From Omphalotus guepiniiformis (Eukaryota > Basidiomycota > Agaricomycetes > Agaricales > Omphalotaceae), in the NCBI GenBank assembly GCA_028554645.1, contig JAQOOI010000025.1:55889-119888 (forward strand): a stretch of 64,000 nt of DNA, written 5' to 3'. Shown here piece by piece: positions 35,101-46,763 of this stretch. Under the pieces are notes generated by a model. It had not been told where the DNA came from. It made no database searches and worked only from the letters and a program-made list of their open reading frames with translations. Within the stretch, counting starts at the first letter, position 1; each line of letters starts with the position of its first letter. Made by a program: the position numbers and the translations under genes.

Positions 35101-37570
35101 TGCGCTGTTTCGAGTGTGCCCTAGAGCACTCTTCAAATCGAGATGCGCGAAACGAACGAGTCCTATCTTTCAGGAGCACTTGGAAAGAGGGCAAAATGTG
35201 AATCGGTAACTTAAAACTTCAAACAATGTACGACGCCATTGGAGAAGGGTTGTGCTGGGCGGGCCCACGTCAATGAAATCTGGTCTGGAGATGACCTTGC
35301 GTGAGAGAGAAACAAAAGTCCACAGCAAGGGCCCCCGCCCAGCTCGCGATGATTGTTGTCCAGTACATTGAGGACCAAAACCCAGCACTCGTACATGGGG
35401 CTCTAGAACCCATGCAGCGCCTCTCGTGGCAACTTCATGTAAAGAATGGTGGCTTCGTTACTTTTCCAGCGATCGGTCGATCAGTTGGAGGAAAATGAGA
35501 GGCCTAAATTCGGGGGCTCCAGGCAAACAAAAGCAGGAAGCATCTAGGGTAGATATCTATCCGCTTTAATCAGTAAAGTGTTCGGCGTTGAGGAAACGAT
35601 ATACAAGAACAGAGTGCTGGCGGCATGCTACCATTGAGCTCCGTATTCGCCAAAGTGTTGGCTTGTGGACGAAGGTAGTTCTTCACTTTGAACATTCTGT
35701 GGCCTATTTCAACATGACCGTTTGAGAAAGGCGGCGAGCAGCAAGTGATCCATAAGCATTTCGTTGCGGCCTGCTGCTGCCCATCAGCTCATGAAGAAAG
35801 TGCATGAATACGAGCTTCCTAGTACCGGGCGGCAATACAGTCGCTTATGTGAACGAGTCAAGAGACTTTGGAAGAAGTCGACACCAATTGACCATGAGAT
35901 GGATTCTAATTCTAATGTATCAAAGCGGCCCGGCCATGACTCAGAAGAGACTTAGCTTCGTCGCGTAACGATTACACTGGGATAAGGAAAAGGGTAAATT
36001 AAAATCACGGTTCAGAGGACACTCGGAAGCGGAAACGGAAAAGGCAAGCAACTTCATGTCGACGAGAAACGCTCTTCGCTACCAGCTTGCATTGGGTACA
36101 GAGCTGTATACTGACTTAGGCGGTGTCAAGCTAGTCAGTTGAAGAACAGTTTGCATGTGGAGAAATAAATCGTACCGGTTAAATGGCCAAAAAAGGATGT
36201 ATTAGCAGAATCTTGCCACGCACAAGCGTAGTTTGCGCACGGCAGAATCAGCTAAGGGTGCGTGTAACGAAAACGCCAAGTCAAAAACAATTCGCAGCAG
36301 AAGTCCCATCGGAGAGATGATATTCTCCAGTCAATAGAGATTGGATACGTGGTGACTGTGGTTTGAAATCTGGATCAAGGGTCAGCGAGAAAGTAGAATT
36401 GAATAAGATAACCAACGAACGGCACGATTGACCGGCTGTGATGTTAACAGCGGTGCTTCAAATGGCTGCTAGTACTAGATGACGCATGGGTTTGGGGCTG
36501 GGTGGGTCATACGATCTTTCTTGCCAATCCAAAAGCAATAGAACCCGTTTGCAATGTCGCGAGACCAAGAAGAGATGTCACTGGGAAGAATAACCTTGGC
36601 TCAATTCTCCATTGCTGCGTCTGTGGAAACCTGGACCGCGCTGACTGGACATGTCGCCAAGCAGGACTTGCTCGCTAGCCATAAACGACGTCGTATAGGA
36701 CAGAAAGAGACATTTGGGGCAGAGAATTCATCGACATGAACGTCGCTAACGAGCGGACTTTGGTGCAAGCCAGACTGACGGCGAGACTGCAGCTCAGACT
36801 CATTATGGTCGATGAGGAGGGTGTATTGCCGTGGGAATACGGTGGCCTACAACGTTGTCCGCAACCATGATCTCACCTCTGTTCTCTTTCTTTCTTTCTA
36901 TGTGCTACTACGTTACCAAGAATCGACATGCTATCAAATTTACAGGGCCGTCTGTTTAGCAGAGTTCGCCGCTTCAGCAAGAAACGATATGAGGCCTGTC
37001 AAAGGTCGGATTCACGTAAGTGAGTGTTATAATTATGAGGCTACACCAGGCTATGCCTGGGAGATCCGTGTTTCACGCTGAGACGACGGGGACTTCGTGC
37101 GTTTCTTTCAAATCCGGATCGAGTCTTTCAAAGAGGAGTGCATCATTCCTGCCTTCATCCCCGTTCCTCGAGAAGACTGTTAATCAACAAAAGACCCAGG
37201 GACACCGTTTTTACACCAGAATCCGATCTGTCATAGCAAGAATCGTTTTAGGCGATCGGGCACCGAACAGATCCAATACTCTTATATCCGATGAGCGCCT
37301 TTCTTGTATTTCAGGTCTCTCAGCCCCAGCAGTGCTCTCCTCAACGCCTGGAGTGCGCACTTTCGGTCCTGGTTTCCAACAAGGAAACCAATACTATCTA
37401 AACTGTCTCATTTCCGTTTCACGCGGACAACTTTACAACTTGAGACACGCCGTCTTCGCTCCCGTGTCTCATATTTTCTGCTTTTTCTTTTTCGGAGACC
37501 TTCCAGTATATTAGGGCCCGCTTTCTTGTGCTTCTCCCTTCACTCACAAACCCACTCCCCATCGGACGAC
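32150..37570. other. Gene-poor region
   Basis: About 5.4 kb of short open frames in all directions with no motif I recognise and no plausible splice chains. The 84-codon frame at 33565-33819 and the 73-codon frame at 33112-33333 look slightly protein-like but have no partners. No LTRs, tandem arrays or tRNA genes recognised. It may be old, decayed transposon DNA. Confidence 0.4.
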
Positions 37571-37969
37571 ATGGTCTACACAAAAGCTAGCTCTTGCTGC
37601 ACACACTCGGACCTCAAAGTCAGTCGCAGCGACTCGGAGTGCACTGACTGTATGTGTGATCATATCGAGTCCCACTATCTTGTACGCTGCGGATGTCCAA
37701 ACGATAAACCGCCGTCACACCCCATGCACTCCATGGATGACGCCTTCCACAGGGAATGGTGTTCAAAGTGCTTGAATTTCTGCTATCAACCCCCTCAGTG
37801 CCGATATATGTCACCTCCCGGTGGCAACCGTACACTACTCAAGCCCGTGATGCTTGCTTCCGCCCTCTTCGGTTTCATCGCTAGTGAGCTCCATGTATTG
37901 CTTGACGTGTGTCCAGTTCTGACCGTGAATTGTTCAGGGTTTGTCCGATCCTTGGGAGGATGCCTGTAG
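37571..37969 (+). CDS. Small Cys-rich hypothetical protein
   Basis: An ATG at 37571 opens 132 codons with clustered cysteines: SSCCTHSD, ECTDCMCDH, VRCGCPND, and EWCSKCLNFCYQPPQC. The spacing suggests a small zinc-binding or otherwise metal-stabilised fold rather than a secreted disulfide protein, since there is no signal peptide. A possible 54-nt intron (GTGAGC after GFIA, acceptor TTCAG near 37937) would change the C-terminus to RVCPILGRMP. I do not recognise the family. It is the only protein-like frame in more than 7 kb. Confidence 0.4.
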   Translation: MVYTKASSCCTHSDLKVSRSDSECTDCMCDHIESHYLVRCGCPNDKPPSHPMHSMDDAFHREWCSKCLNFCYQPPQCRYMSPPGGNRTLLKPVMLASALFGFIASELHVLLDVCPVLTVNCSGFVRSLGGCL

Positions 37970-40030
37970 TCGCTGGTGTATGGCTTTGCAAGCTTTCACC
38001 ATCCTGACGCGCCCAAGTTAAAAAGGGGACCTATCCGAAATTCTCATGCTAGTGTTGTTGGAGCTAGAGAACACTGTTTTGATCAACCTGCGCATTACTC
38101 ACGTACCCTGGCTGGCTTCTTGCATCTCTTTCGGTGTATTTGTTCGAAAGCTCTAATTTATCCGTTGTTAATATTATTTCCCACTTACTTTACGCTTTGT
38201 AGTATACGCTAGTTAACTTTTCTAGTCTGTTAAATGGAGCTCTATGTACACTACATAGCACAATGAAGAATCTGCGATTCATTACATGTAGTAGCTTTAC
38301 TGAACGAAAAATCGGTACCGCTTTTAGCAACTGTACCGAACGTTCTCAGACTAGGGTATGAATTGACTGGCGTCGTATGACGTCACGCGCAGACCTGGTC
38401 GACATTCACACCCAGGAGTGATTGCTTTTTTCGGTGGGAAAGTGAAAAAGAAAGTGTGTGGTGATGCTTTATAAACGCAAGCTTAATAATCGTAATTGGA
38501 ACAATCAAGTTTTGGCCTAACTTAAACGCATGAGAACTTTTAACCCAATTCCTATGATTCTTTAGAACCAGAAACGCGTGAGAACAACTGTAATGTTCGC
38601 CTATAGGAACGGAATAAGAAAGGTTGAGTAATTGTACACAGTTTCGTTCACTAGAAAACAAGGGAGAAAACGGTTCGAGAAAGTGAATACCAATCATTTA
38701 CAGTTCCAACGCTCGAAATGAACGGAAAAACTTGAGGCATTTCAGCGAGATTTCTGCTCATTAGGAAATGCTAAATGTCTGAATACAGTAAACTTAGCTG
38801 GAGAACAGCCGGCGCGGACCCCAAGCTGGCTACGGTAAGTACAGCGGCCAGCGTGAGCTCCGCTGAGTACACAGTTGTAACTGTCCATCTATCACCACGC
38901 ATCTCAAAGGTCTTCTCACAAGGCTCGTTGGTCCTTAATTATTGCTGTCAAATACTCTTCAACCAAGGTACTGGTACTTTTTGACGAAATATTATCACCT
39001 CACTTTTCACCAAAAAATACAACTACCTTACTTGAAGAACTAACATTTGTAAGTCCTAATTGTCAAGTGACTCACTTGAAAAGCGGTAACCTCTCCTGCT
39101 GCAAAGTTTAGTTAATGAAGCCTTGGTGAAAGTAAACGCCGGTCAACGGTGAGCAACGGAAGCGCGTGGCTGGAAGTAGCAGGAGGTGGACTGTGAAGCC
39201 TTTTTTTCTTGAGGTATAAACGGCTAAGTTCCAGGCGGATTGACATTAAGGGGAATGTTGCCTTAAATTAAAAGCGATGAAAGTGGCGACTTAGTAGGCC
39301 TGAAGCACGCCCCCTATGAGGTATCACTATAGCGACTTAGCCTCAACTGCCTACCAGTCAAGTGGCTGTGAACAATGTTTGTGCTTGTAGTGTAGTTAGG
39401 TGCAGCCTATGCTCAACTTCGTCAAAGATCAAAGCAAACCCTCTCACAGTCAAAGACCCGAAAGCAGTAGTTTAAGCAGCTAAAGCATGGGATGATAAGG
39501 CTTTAAGGTCTGCTGTCTTCTTGATCTACTGTTTCTGATTAATTAACTCATCTGGCTGACTTCGGGCTCCATCTATTCTATCTATCTGTTAACTGATTAG
39601 GTGTAAGAGTCAAGGATATACCGCAAGATGAACAACTAGAAGAGAAACAAAGTTGAAAAATGCAGCGATCGTTGTGGAAGAAGCGGCATTCCCTCTTCGT
39701 GGTGCTCGTGTAGTGCGGAGTGCTCGATTGGCTGATGCAGCTACAACACAGGCTGATCTGTACGTGTTATCGACGTGTGACGCTGCGTATCTACTAAGTA
39801 AACACCGTTTAGCGATCCGTACAAACACCACCTTACCTCCCCAACTACTTTGCTCTCTTTTCTTCAGTAACCCGCTGCTAAATCACCTAAATTACGCTCT
39901 TTTTTGCTTGTCTCGTCTCCTTTTTTCCCTTCAGAACACGCCAACCACCCGCCTTCGTTTCCAAAGCTCAAGGTACGTTCACGTTCGTTTATCTACCGTG
40001 AAGATCTGACGCTCCCTTTTTTTAGTCAAC
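37970..40030. other. Stretch without a convincing gene
   Basis: About 2 kb, rather AT-rich, with only short open frames on both strands. A short direct repeat (AACGCATGAGAAC near 38525, AACGCGTGAGAAC near 38572) is present. Nothing else recognised. Confidence 0.4.
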
Positions 40031-42700
40031 ATGAGCCACTCGACTCCCGTGGACCTTGTTACCTCCTTCATTCAGTTCGTCACCGCTCAACAAGGTGCAG
40101 CTGTGGGAGTAACACCACCAACGAACCTGGCCCCGCCTTCAGACCCAGAACCGGCCATCTTTCGCTTCGTTCACTTCTCGCTAGCTTAATACCGGAAATA
40201 ATCAGGCGCCTGCAACTTCTAGCAACAACAACACACCCATCTCTCAGCACCTCCCAGCACCATCCCGCCACCTATCCCGTCCGCTGTTGCGGTTCGTCCT
40301 CCTGCTGTTCAGGCGTATGCTTCCCCGCGCGTAGATAACTTGGTTCCCCAGGGACATCCAAGCACAGCAATGGTGGGAGACTCTCAAGGATCTCGTCGCC
40401 CTTTAACCGAACTGGCGCAAGCCACAGCAGCCGCCCCGTTTGACGGAATGCGTGCTCTAGGCTTTCGTTCTCTAGCCTCGGGGTGCAATCGAGAAAGATT
40501 AGCTTCTTCTGCCCGGACTCAGCCAAATAGGAGGCGCGTAAGAGGGGTGGCTCAGCCCCCTCCAACTCTGGAGAGACCCAGCCCCCCTAGTTTGACTTCT
40601 GCGCTCTTTCAGGATGGCGAGCCTATGATGTGCCGAATACGCGTTCACGTACTTCCCCCCGTACCGACAACGACGGTGAGTGCTGGTGAAAGAGATTTGT
40701 TGTAGCTGCAAGCTTACGGTTGACTTACTCGTATCCCCTTTCACCACCCTACAAAGTGTTATGGAGACGGTGCTTGATCTTAGGGCCGACCCCCGCTTCG
40801 CTTGGACGCTTCCAGCTGCTGCTCGAAGCATTGGAGGAGCCAGCCTTCCTCGCCTTCGTCTTCTCGAATTCGCTAACGCCGGACGATCAACGAGGAATAG
40901 CGCAATCTGGAAGCGAAAGGCCTCGACAGACGTGCAATCGACCATTCTTGACTTGTCCCGACGCCGTAGTGTAGGAGTGGCGCGACACGCTCTGCAAGGC
41001 GATCGGTTTGTTCTTAAACCCAGTAAGCACCGCTTTTTCTACAGTATTACACCCCACGATGGGCTAACCTTCCTCTGATAGTTGTCGACTCAAATCCCTT
41101 AAAGGTACGGTTTTCGTTGCAAGAGCTTGGGCCAGGAACTGATCCGGAAGTTCGCGAGCACGCCTGTCTCTCCTGGTTTTTTTACGAGCCAGCGCAATAC
41201 GGAATAGATGACAGTGTAGCTTCTACTGCAACCGACGGTAGTCTGGATGACCTGCGTGATTGTGAGGAACATGATGAACTTCGCCCGGATACAGTGAGCC
41301 TTTTTTTACTTGCGCCTTGAGCTCGGGTTTGACTCACTTCCCTAGCCTCCACCCCCTAACTAGCTTAGCCTTCGAAGGGTGCGCAGGCAGGCGCAGGCGC
41401 AAGAACCAGTGGAAATCCAACCTTCAGCTCCAAACGCGGTAGTCAGTGGGACTGAGGTGGTGCAGGATCAAACCCTGAGCTGCAATGTTCCGCCCCAGCT
41501 ACGGGCTCAGGATTGGGCTGCCCCAGCTGTTCAGTCGGAAGCAGATAACCTTGCGGGCTTTGCCCGCTTCGTGTTCTCGAAAGTTCACCCGGTGTCTGCT
41601 TCCGCTCCCATCCTGCGCATCACCGGGTCCTCACCAAAGGCTGCAGCACAGAACTTACTTCAAGTGATTCTAGACTGCGTTAAGCAAAATGACTACTCAA
41701 TCCTTCTTAGCTCTAATCGTTGGTTCGAAAAGTGTGTTGGTAGTGCTTTGGGTGGGGTTTTTTTGTCGTTTGGACGGGGTGTTGAGGTTGAGGTTTTGAT
41801 GAACGCATGGAGCGTGATCCGAGAACGTCACGGCCGCTTTTTCACTCAAGTTTACGGCGAGAAGTGCTCGTTGGCAGTCAGCTGCCCGACAGCTCTTGGC
41901 AGTCTGCTCGCCCCTGCTTGAAAAGAAGCTATGGCGGTGTTTGGGGCTCTTACTGGGCTGATGTTGTTGTATGGTCAATATCCAGAGCCACTGAGTCCGC
42001 TTTTTTTTTATGTTTGCTTTGAACTCTGGGGATTTCCGTTCTCTTACGCGCACGTTTGTCCAAGAAGGGGTGCCCACTCTCTACGCGGACTTATCTCGCT
42101 TTCGCAATTTGGGACCAGCAGAAGGTGACCTGGGAGAATTCCGTTTCTTTTTCGCTAGCTATCTTAACATGGACGTGAGTGGCTCCACCTTTCTCTATTG
42201 CTTACAAGTTGACTTCCAGCGGCTTTCCTTCAGGTGGAAACGCTTCACGGTCGATCCGCGGAGTTTCACTACGCGATGGGTTCGCTGATGCTGTACCGCG
42301 CTGTCGTGGGCGAAGCAGGGCCGTTACATCCAGAAGTGCAAGCGTGGCTGGGAGGGCTCAACCTCCCTTGCTCAGGGTCTTCCTTCAACCTCCCTAAGGC
42401 TAGTCCTCAAACTGCTTAGCTTAAACCGCATTTTTTAGATTGCGGTGTGTGCTGACCATGATCCTGAGTATTGCGAAGGACCGGTCAATGCACCTTTGCG
42501 GCAAGCCCTTCTATCTGAAGGAAAGAGGTCGCTACGAACCTGCATCCCAGCAATTTGAATTCCTGGATTGCATCTGGTGAAGGTGATGAAGTCAGCTCAA
42601 GAAGCTGGTCAAACAGTTCAGTCAAGGATATTTCATTGGATTCTCTGGGAGATTCTCAATGGACTTGGCAAGCATTCCATGGTTTAACAGCTTAACCACT
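40031..42700 (+). pseudogene. Decayed gene, possibly HECT-like, facing the TET/JBP-like gene
   Basis: The ATG at 40031 (MSHSTPVDLVTSFIQFV) opens a coding-like frame that stops near 40187. Coding-like segments continue in other frames: Pro-rich to 40680, then LLEALEEPAFLAFVFSNS and IWKRKASTDVQSTILDLS near 40820-40960. Then come a frame from 41379 to 41921 and MAVFGALTGLMLLYG with SPLFF from about 41930. After an intron (about 42174-42232) comes VETLHGRSAEFHYAMG, then LNLPCSGSSFNLPK. The order and the last motifs faintly recall a HECT ubiquitin-ligase domain, but no clear catalytic Cys context is visible. Frameshifts near 40190-40300, 40860 and 41920 make it a likely pseudogene. Confidence 0.45.
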
Positions 42701-42796
42701 TCAAGTTTTAATTAGCACTTCGTAGATACAGATTTTGCTCAGCCCCTTAACCACCCTACCCTACCCATCCTTTAGTACCAACCCTTTACAAGTAGT

Positions 42797-44512
42797 TTAC
42801 GTGTTAGCACGGTTAGCAGAATTTGAAGTCAAGTTACTTTCTGATAGCTGTGGGATCTCGATGATGAGTTCATCAAGGGTAGAGAACATCTTGACCCTTT
42901 CCAAGTGAGCCGTCTCCTTTGCAGCTTGTAGCTGCTTCCAACGGTTGGGGTTGCGTTTCTTCAAGGCGTCTTCCGTCATACAGCCATTCTCTGCCCAGCG
43001 AAAGATGGCGCCAGCGGTGTATTGAGTGAACGAAGCGCGTTGATCGCCTAAAAGACAGGTTGGTCAAGAAACACCGAAAACAAAAACACTGACCTGGGCA
43101 CAAGCGGGTGTTAGAGTGAGTAATAACGGCAGATGGAATTAGAACGGTAGATCCGGCTGGAAAATCAACTACAAGCTTCCACTCCCAAAGAATCATTCGA
43201 GCGCTCTTCGTCGGGTCAAAACGCCCTAATGCAGTGATTGCACACCAGCCGAACGCCCAATTCATGTGGTCGCGGTGTCGGTAGGTTCGAACACGACCTC
43301 CAAGATTGAAAGCTGCGGCAGAGAAGATGCTCTTGTCAAAGTTGCGGGGCAAGGACGGCCTAGCGTCATACGTTGCAGTGGAGGTTCGTTGATACTCTTG
43401 ATAGATTCGGGGGGCCCAAGTCCTCAAAACCGCTGCAAACTCATTAGCTAAAGAACATTGGTTGTACTCAAAAGCCACTCACAACTCTGATAACTGGCCA
43501 GCCTTTGAACCGCCCTATCCGCCCTTAGCCGGTCAAACATAGGGTTCAACTCCCCGTTGTTCAAAGCCACAGGATAAGGGGTGCCCATTCCCATTGTGAC
43601 GCCGCAGTTATAGGCCGGAAAATTCCCTCGTTTGTGTGGCTCGTTCGCAACAGAACCCAGAGAAGCAGCCTCACCTTCTCGCTGGAATAAAGCAAAGACA
43701 GCGGCCATGTCGTCGAGGTAATCCTGGCGATTGGGCCTTCCAGCGAAGCACATGCACAGGCGGTTGCAACTGTCGACTACCGGGGCCGGCTTTCTAAACA
43801 CAGGGGGTTCAACCAGGGGTCAAAAGAGAGCAAAGAGTGAACTCACACGCCCTTCCACGCAACGTGCCGAAAGCCAGCCTCAAGAAGCTCAGGGAGGTCG
43901 TATTCTATGTTGGCGCCCTTCCCACTGCCCAGAAGAGAGCCCTTTTTGCCGGTGTGTGCACCTTTAGCGGCGTCAAGGTCCTGCAAGTCAAAGCGTAGGG
44001 GTATGGGGGCCTCTGCAGCAGCGAAAGCTTCCTGGATCACGCGAGGGGAGGGACCAATGGAGGGTGGGGTCTCCACACCCTTCTTCAAGCGTTTTTCCCA
44101 GCGTTTACGGTTCTTTACATTCGCAGAGGTGGAAAGGTGCCGTTTCGAGCCCACGGTGGCGGAAGAAGGGGTGGAGCCAGCTGGAGGAGGCTGGGCTGAA
44201 GCTTCCTCCGCGTTGTGGGGGGACGGGTTATCAGGCGGGGTAAAGGCGGGAATGGTATCATCGTCGATGGCCGATTCTACCTGGGAGGTGGCCTCTTCTA
44301 CCAGCGCAGCGAAGTCGAAGGGTTGGAACAGGGGTAATACGGGCGTCAATGCCTCGGGAGGGGCGGCAGCCTGACGCCCTTTCTGGCCATTGGTACGGGT
44401 TACATTGGGATAGAACAGCAGGAGAATCACAAGGGTACTCACCGCGTGAGAGCGAAGGAAGTACATCGGCTTTTGCTTTGCGTTCTGAAGGGCTGGGTGC
44501 TGGTGAAATCAA
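42797..44512 (-). CDS. TET/JBP-like 2OG-Fe(II) dioxygenase
   Basis: At least four exons read in frame without stops: about 43855-44400 (plus a short 5' exon near 44450-44512), 43490-43792, about 43095-43447, and 42797-43050. The N-terminal half is Pro/Ala-rich with a basic stretch (NRKRWEKRLKK). The C-terminal half has the double-stranded beta-helix pattern of Agaricomycete TET/JBP-like dioxygenases: RTYRHRDHMNWAFGWCAI (HxD iron ligands, HRD at 43269-43277), STVLIPSAVITHSNT (distal His) and GDQRASFTQYTAGAIFRW (Arg that binds 2-oxoglutarate). Such enzymes oxidise 5-methylcytosine in DNA, and the mushroom genes are known to be expanded with transposons. It is convergent with a decayed gene ending about 100 bp away. 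The first exon is uncertain. Confidence 0.65.
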
Positions 44513-45190
44513 GGGGGGTTAGAGCAGTGTTTTAACGCCCGAAAGCAGGAAGTCCAGGGCCAGGTAGCCAAAGCGCAAACAGTCGCAGCAGCCGCCTCTA
44601 CTTTGTTAGATCCTGTAGGGGCCGAATCTGCTTCCCAAGCAGAAGGGCTGCTGTGATCGTTTGCGCGGAGGCTGGCCCAACCCGGCGGCTGGGGAGGGAA
44701 AAACCACGGACCAAGCGCTGGAGGAAAAGCCTAAGGTACAATCTCGTCAGCTTCAGGCGTCGTGGGTGTGGTGGGTGGCGGTCGTACGAGAAGGCCCTCC
44801 TGTTCTCCCAGCTTCGTTAGATCCTATTGGGGCAGAACCCGCAGCCGCAGCTGGAGAGAAAGGAAGGCCTATTTGAGCAACACACCCCAACGGCTCACCT
44901 GTAAAAGTTTTTTCGTCTCGACCTGTGGACCTTGAGCTTTGAATAGTGAATGGGTGGTAGGTGTTGAGCGTGAACGCGTGAACGTTGAATGTTGATCGAA
45001 ATTCCGGAATCCTTGTGTATCCGAACTGTTCACGTGATCTCCCGAGCCGGCAGTCACTAGTCACCCCTGACGACTTCGTCTCCTTGAAGTTTCAGATTCT
45101 GAGGAAGGAGTAATCTGAAACGCTATAGAGCACCCTCTATACCCACTCCTCAAGCAACGTGCTCAAAGGTACGACAATATAACCGGGTAT
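44513..45190. other. Stretch without a gene
   Basis: A short duplicated segment (TTAGATCCT.T.GGGG near 44609 and 44818) and a perfect 10-bp inverted repeat at 45089-45121 are the only structures seen. Confidence 0.4.
45089..45121. repeat. Perfect 10-bp inverted repeat (hairpin)
   Basis: GTTTCAGATT at 45089-45098 and AATCTGAAAC at 45112-45121 are perfect complements around a 13-nt loop, about 100 bp before the first captured gene fragment. No Helitron-type CTRR end follows on either strand. Confidence 0.6.
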
Positions 45191-45217
45191 TGAACCCTCT
45201 GGATTAATGCTCTATCA

Positions 45218-45385
45218 GTTTACAAGCTGGGAAAGGTCAATATGTGGGTAGTATGCTGAAGTTCAACGGTATCTGAGGCTAGGATTCTCGATCAGGTCGC
45301 TATCGTTCTTCAAGGACGTCAAGCCGGAAAGAAGGTTGTCGTCATCAAGCAGCACGATGAGGGTACCAAGGGACGAAAGGTCTAG
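45218..45385 (+). pseudogene. Fragment of the 60S ribosomal protein L27 gene
   Basis: VYKLGK (45218-45235) is followed by a 60-nt intron-like segment (45236-45295, GT...AG) and then VAIVLQGRQAGKKVVVIKQ and HDEGTKGRK before a stop at 45383-45385. This matches residues 4-40 of eukaryotic eL27, but the start codon context is damaged and the remaining ~95 residues are missing. The intron is retained, so the copy arose through DNA, not an mRNA. Confidence 0.7.
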
Positions 45386-45486
45386 TAGCGACTTACGGTG
45401 GAATTACGGATGAACGGTCGACATCAAGACGAGCCAATGTGCGCCCACCTCTTGTCTCTGTCCCTCGTTTTCTCCCTTTTCTTCAG

Positions 45487-45775
45487 CGGAGCGCTGCGAA
45501 GTTGCCCTCTGGCAAGAATCAGGTACAGCGAGAAGCCGCATTGCAGCCTCTTCGCGACGGTCGTGCCGACATCCTTGTTGCCACTGATTTGGCTGGACGT
45601 GGTATCGATGCGCAGGACGTCAGTCTCGCACGGTTGAAGCCTGTGTGCATCGTAGCATCCTATCAGTACGCGCTGTTGATCATCAGTTCGTGACCTTCGT
45701 TTGACCTTCACTTCCAGGTCGTACCGGTCGCGCGGGCAAGCTGGGTACAGCAATCACTTTCCGCACGAAGGTACG
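45487..45775 (+). pseudogene. Fragment of a Prp28-like DEAD-box helicase gene
   Basis: [20 protein letters not shown] and [19 protein letters not shown] give helicase motif V ([10 protein letters not shown]). After an intron-like gap of about 80 nt, RTGRAGKLGTAITF gives motif VI without its upstream HRIG. The sequence is closest in memory to the spliceosomal helicase Prp28. The N-terminal RecA domain and the C-terminus are absent. Confidence 0.65.
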
Positions 45776-45919
45776 CGCCCTTTCTCTGTTGCTTGAACAG
45801 CTGAGCTTTAGCGTTCTCCAACGCATTGCTTGCGCTGACAACGCCAGTTTGAAGGCCTGCTAGAACCTTAGTCGCCCCTCCGGGTGTGAGAGATAGTCAG
45901 CAGCAACTAAGTGAGGGCG

Positions 45920-46630
45920 AGAGTTAGAGGGATGAGGGTGAGGTATCAGGAGCAGGCGGCGATAACTTGGCTGCGGAGCATGTGGACCGTAATAGCGGGA
46001 CTACGCCCGCATCGGTGAGGGCTTTCGCGTTCCCTGGAGGGTCAAGAAGATCCATAAGACTGTGTTGGTTGAGAAGCAAAACGGTATCCGCCGCCAACTG
46101 CGACCAACCTACCGCTGCAACCGGGATTCCTGACGTATAAGCGAATGCAATACCTTCTTTTATTCCGCTCTCATCTATACCCTTCGTTTCGCGTCGGGGA
46201 AGGGGCAAATTCGAACCTGGACCAGCGATACTTTGAAGAACTTCAAAGCTGGATCTCTTGGACATTTTGGTGGGGGTAGACGTGATTGGTGCAATTACTG
46301 GTTTGGATAGGTCGGAATCTGGACGTGGACCGCGAAGGATAATGTTCTTGAGTTCGTGGACTTGTGCTTTTTGACGCCTAATGGTAAGTTTCAGCGTTGA
46401 TATCTGGTTCCGTACGGTGACTAGAGCGTCGTCAGACCACCAAGAAGAGGCCGAATGTCTGTAGAAAACGATGAAGAGACGATGCGTCTACCTGGATCGT
46501 CAAATGAAGCTACAGGACTTGGGGCGACGAAGGCCTAGATAGGGAACGCTCGTGAGCTGCTTTGAGCGGTGGGAGACCTCTGTCCTGGGGCGAAGAATGG
46601 GGATTGCCAAAGGAAGAACTAGTCGACATT
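45920..46630 (-). pseudogene. Fragment of an unidentified conserved gene
   Basis: From MSTSSSFGNPHSSPQDRG (ATG near 46630) the frame breaks at a TAG near 46510. It resumes as SSWWSDDALVTVRNQ and LTIRRQKAQVHELKNIILRG, a coiled-coil-like segment, then TPTKMSKRSSFEVLQSIAG and a frame to 45924. It looks like the 5' part of a real basidiomycete gene with damage, but I cannot name it. Confidence 0.4.
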
Positions 46631-46763
46631 CAATAATACAGGGTTGAAATGAATCGTCTGTCTCTTCGCAGGTACGGCCTCAAACAAGGTTCGCGCTAGC
46701 CCCCTGCAAATTCCTCAGCTATCTGCCCTCGTCTCTCCCTCCCTTCATCTCCCATCTCCACTT

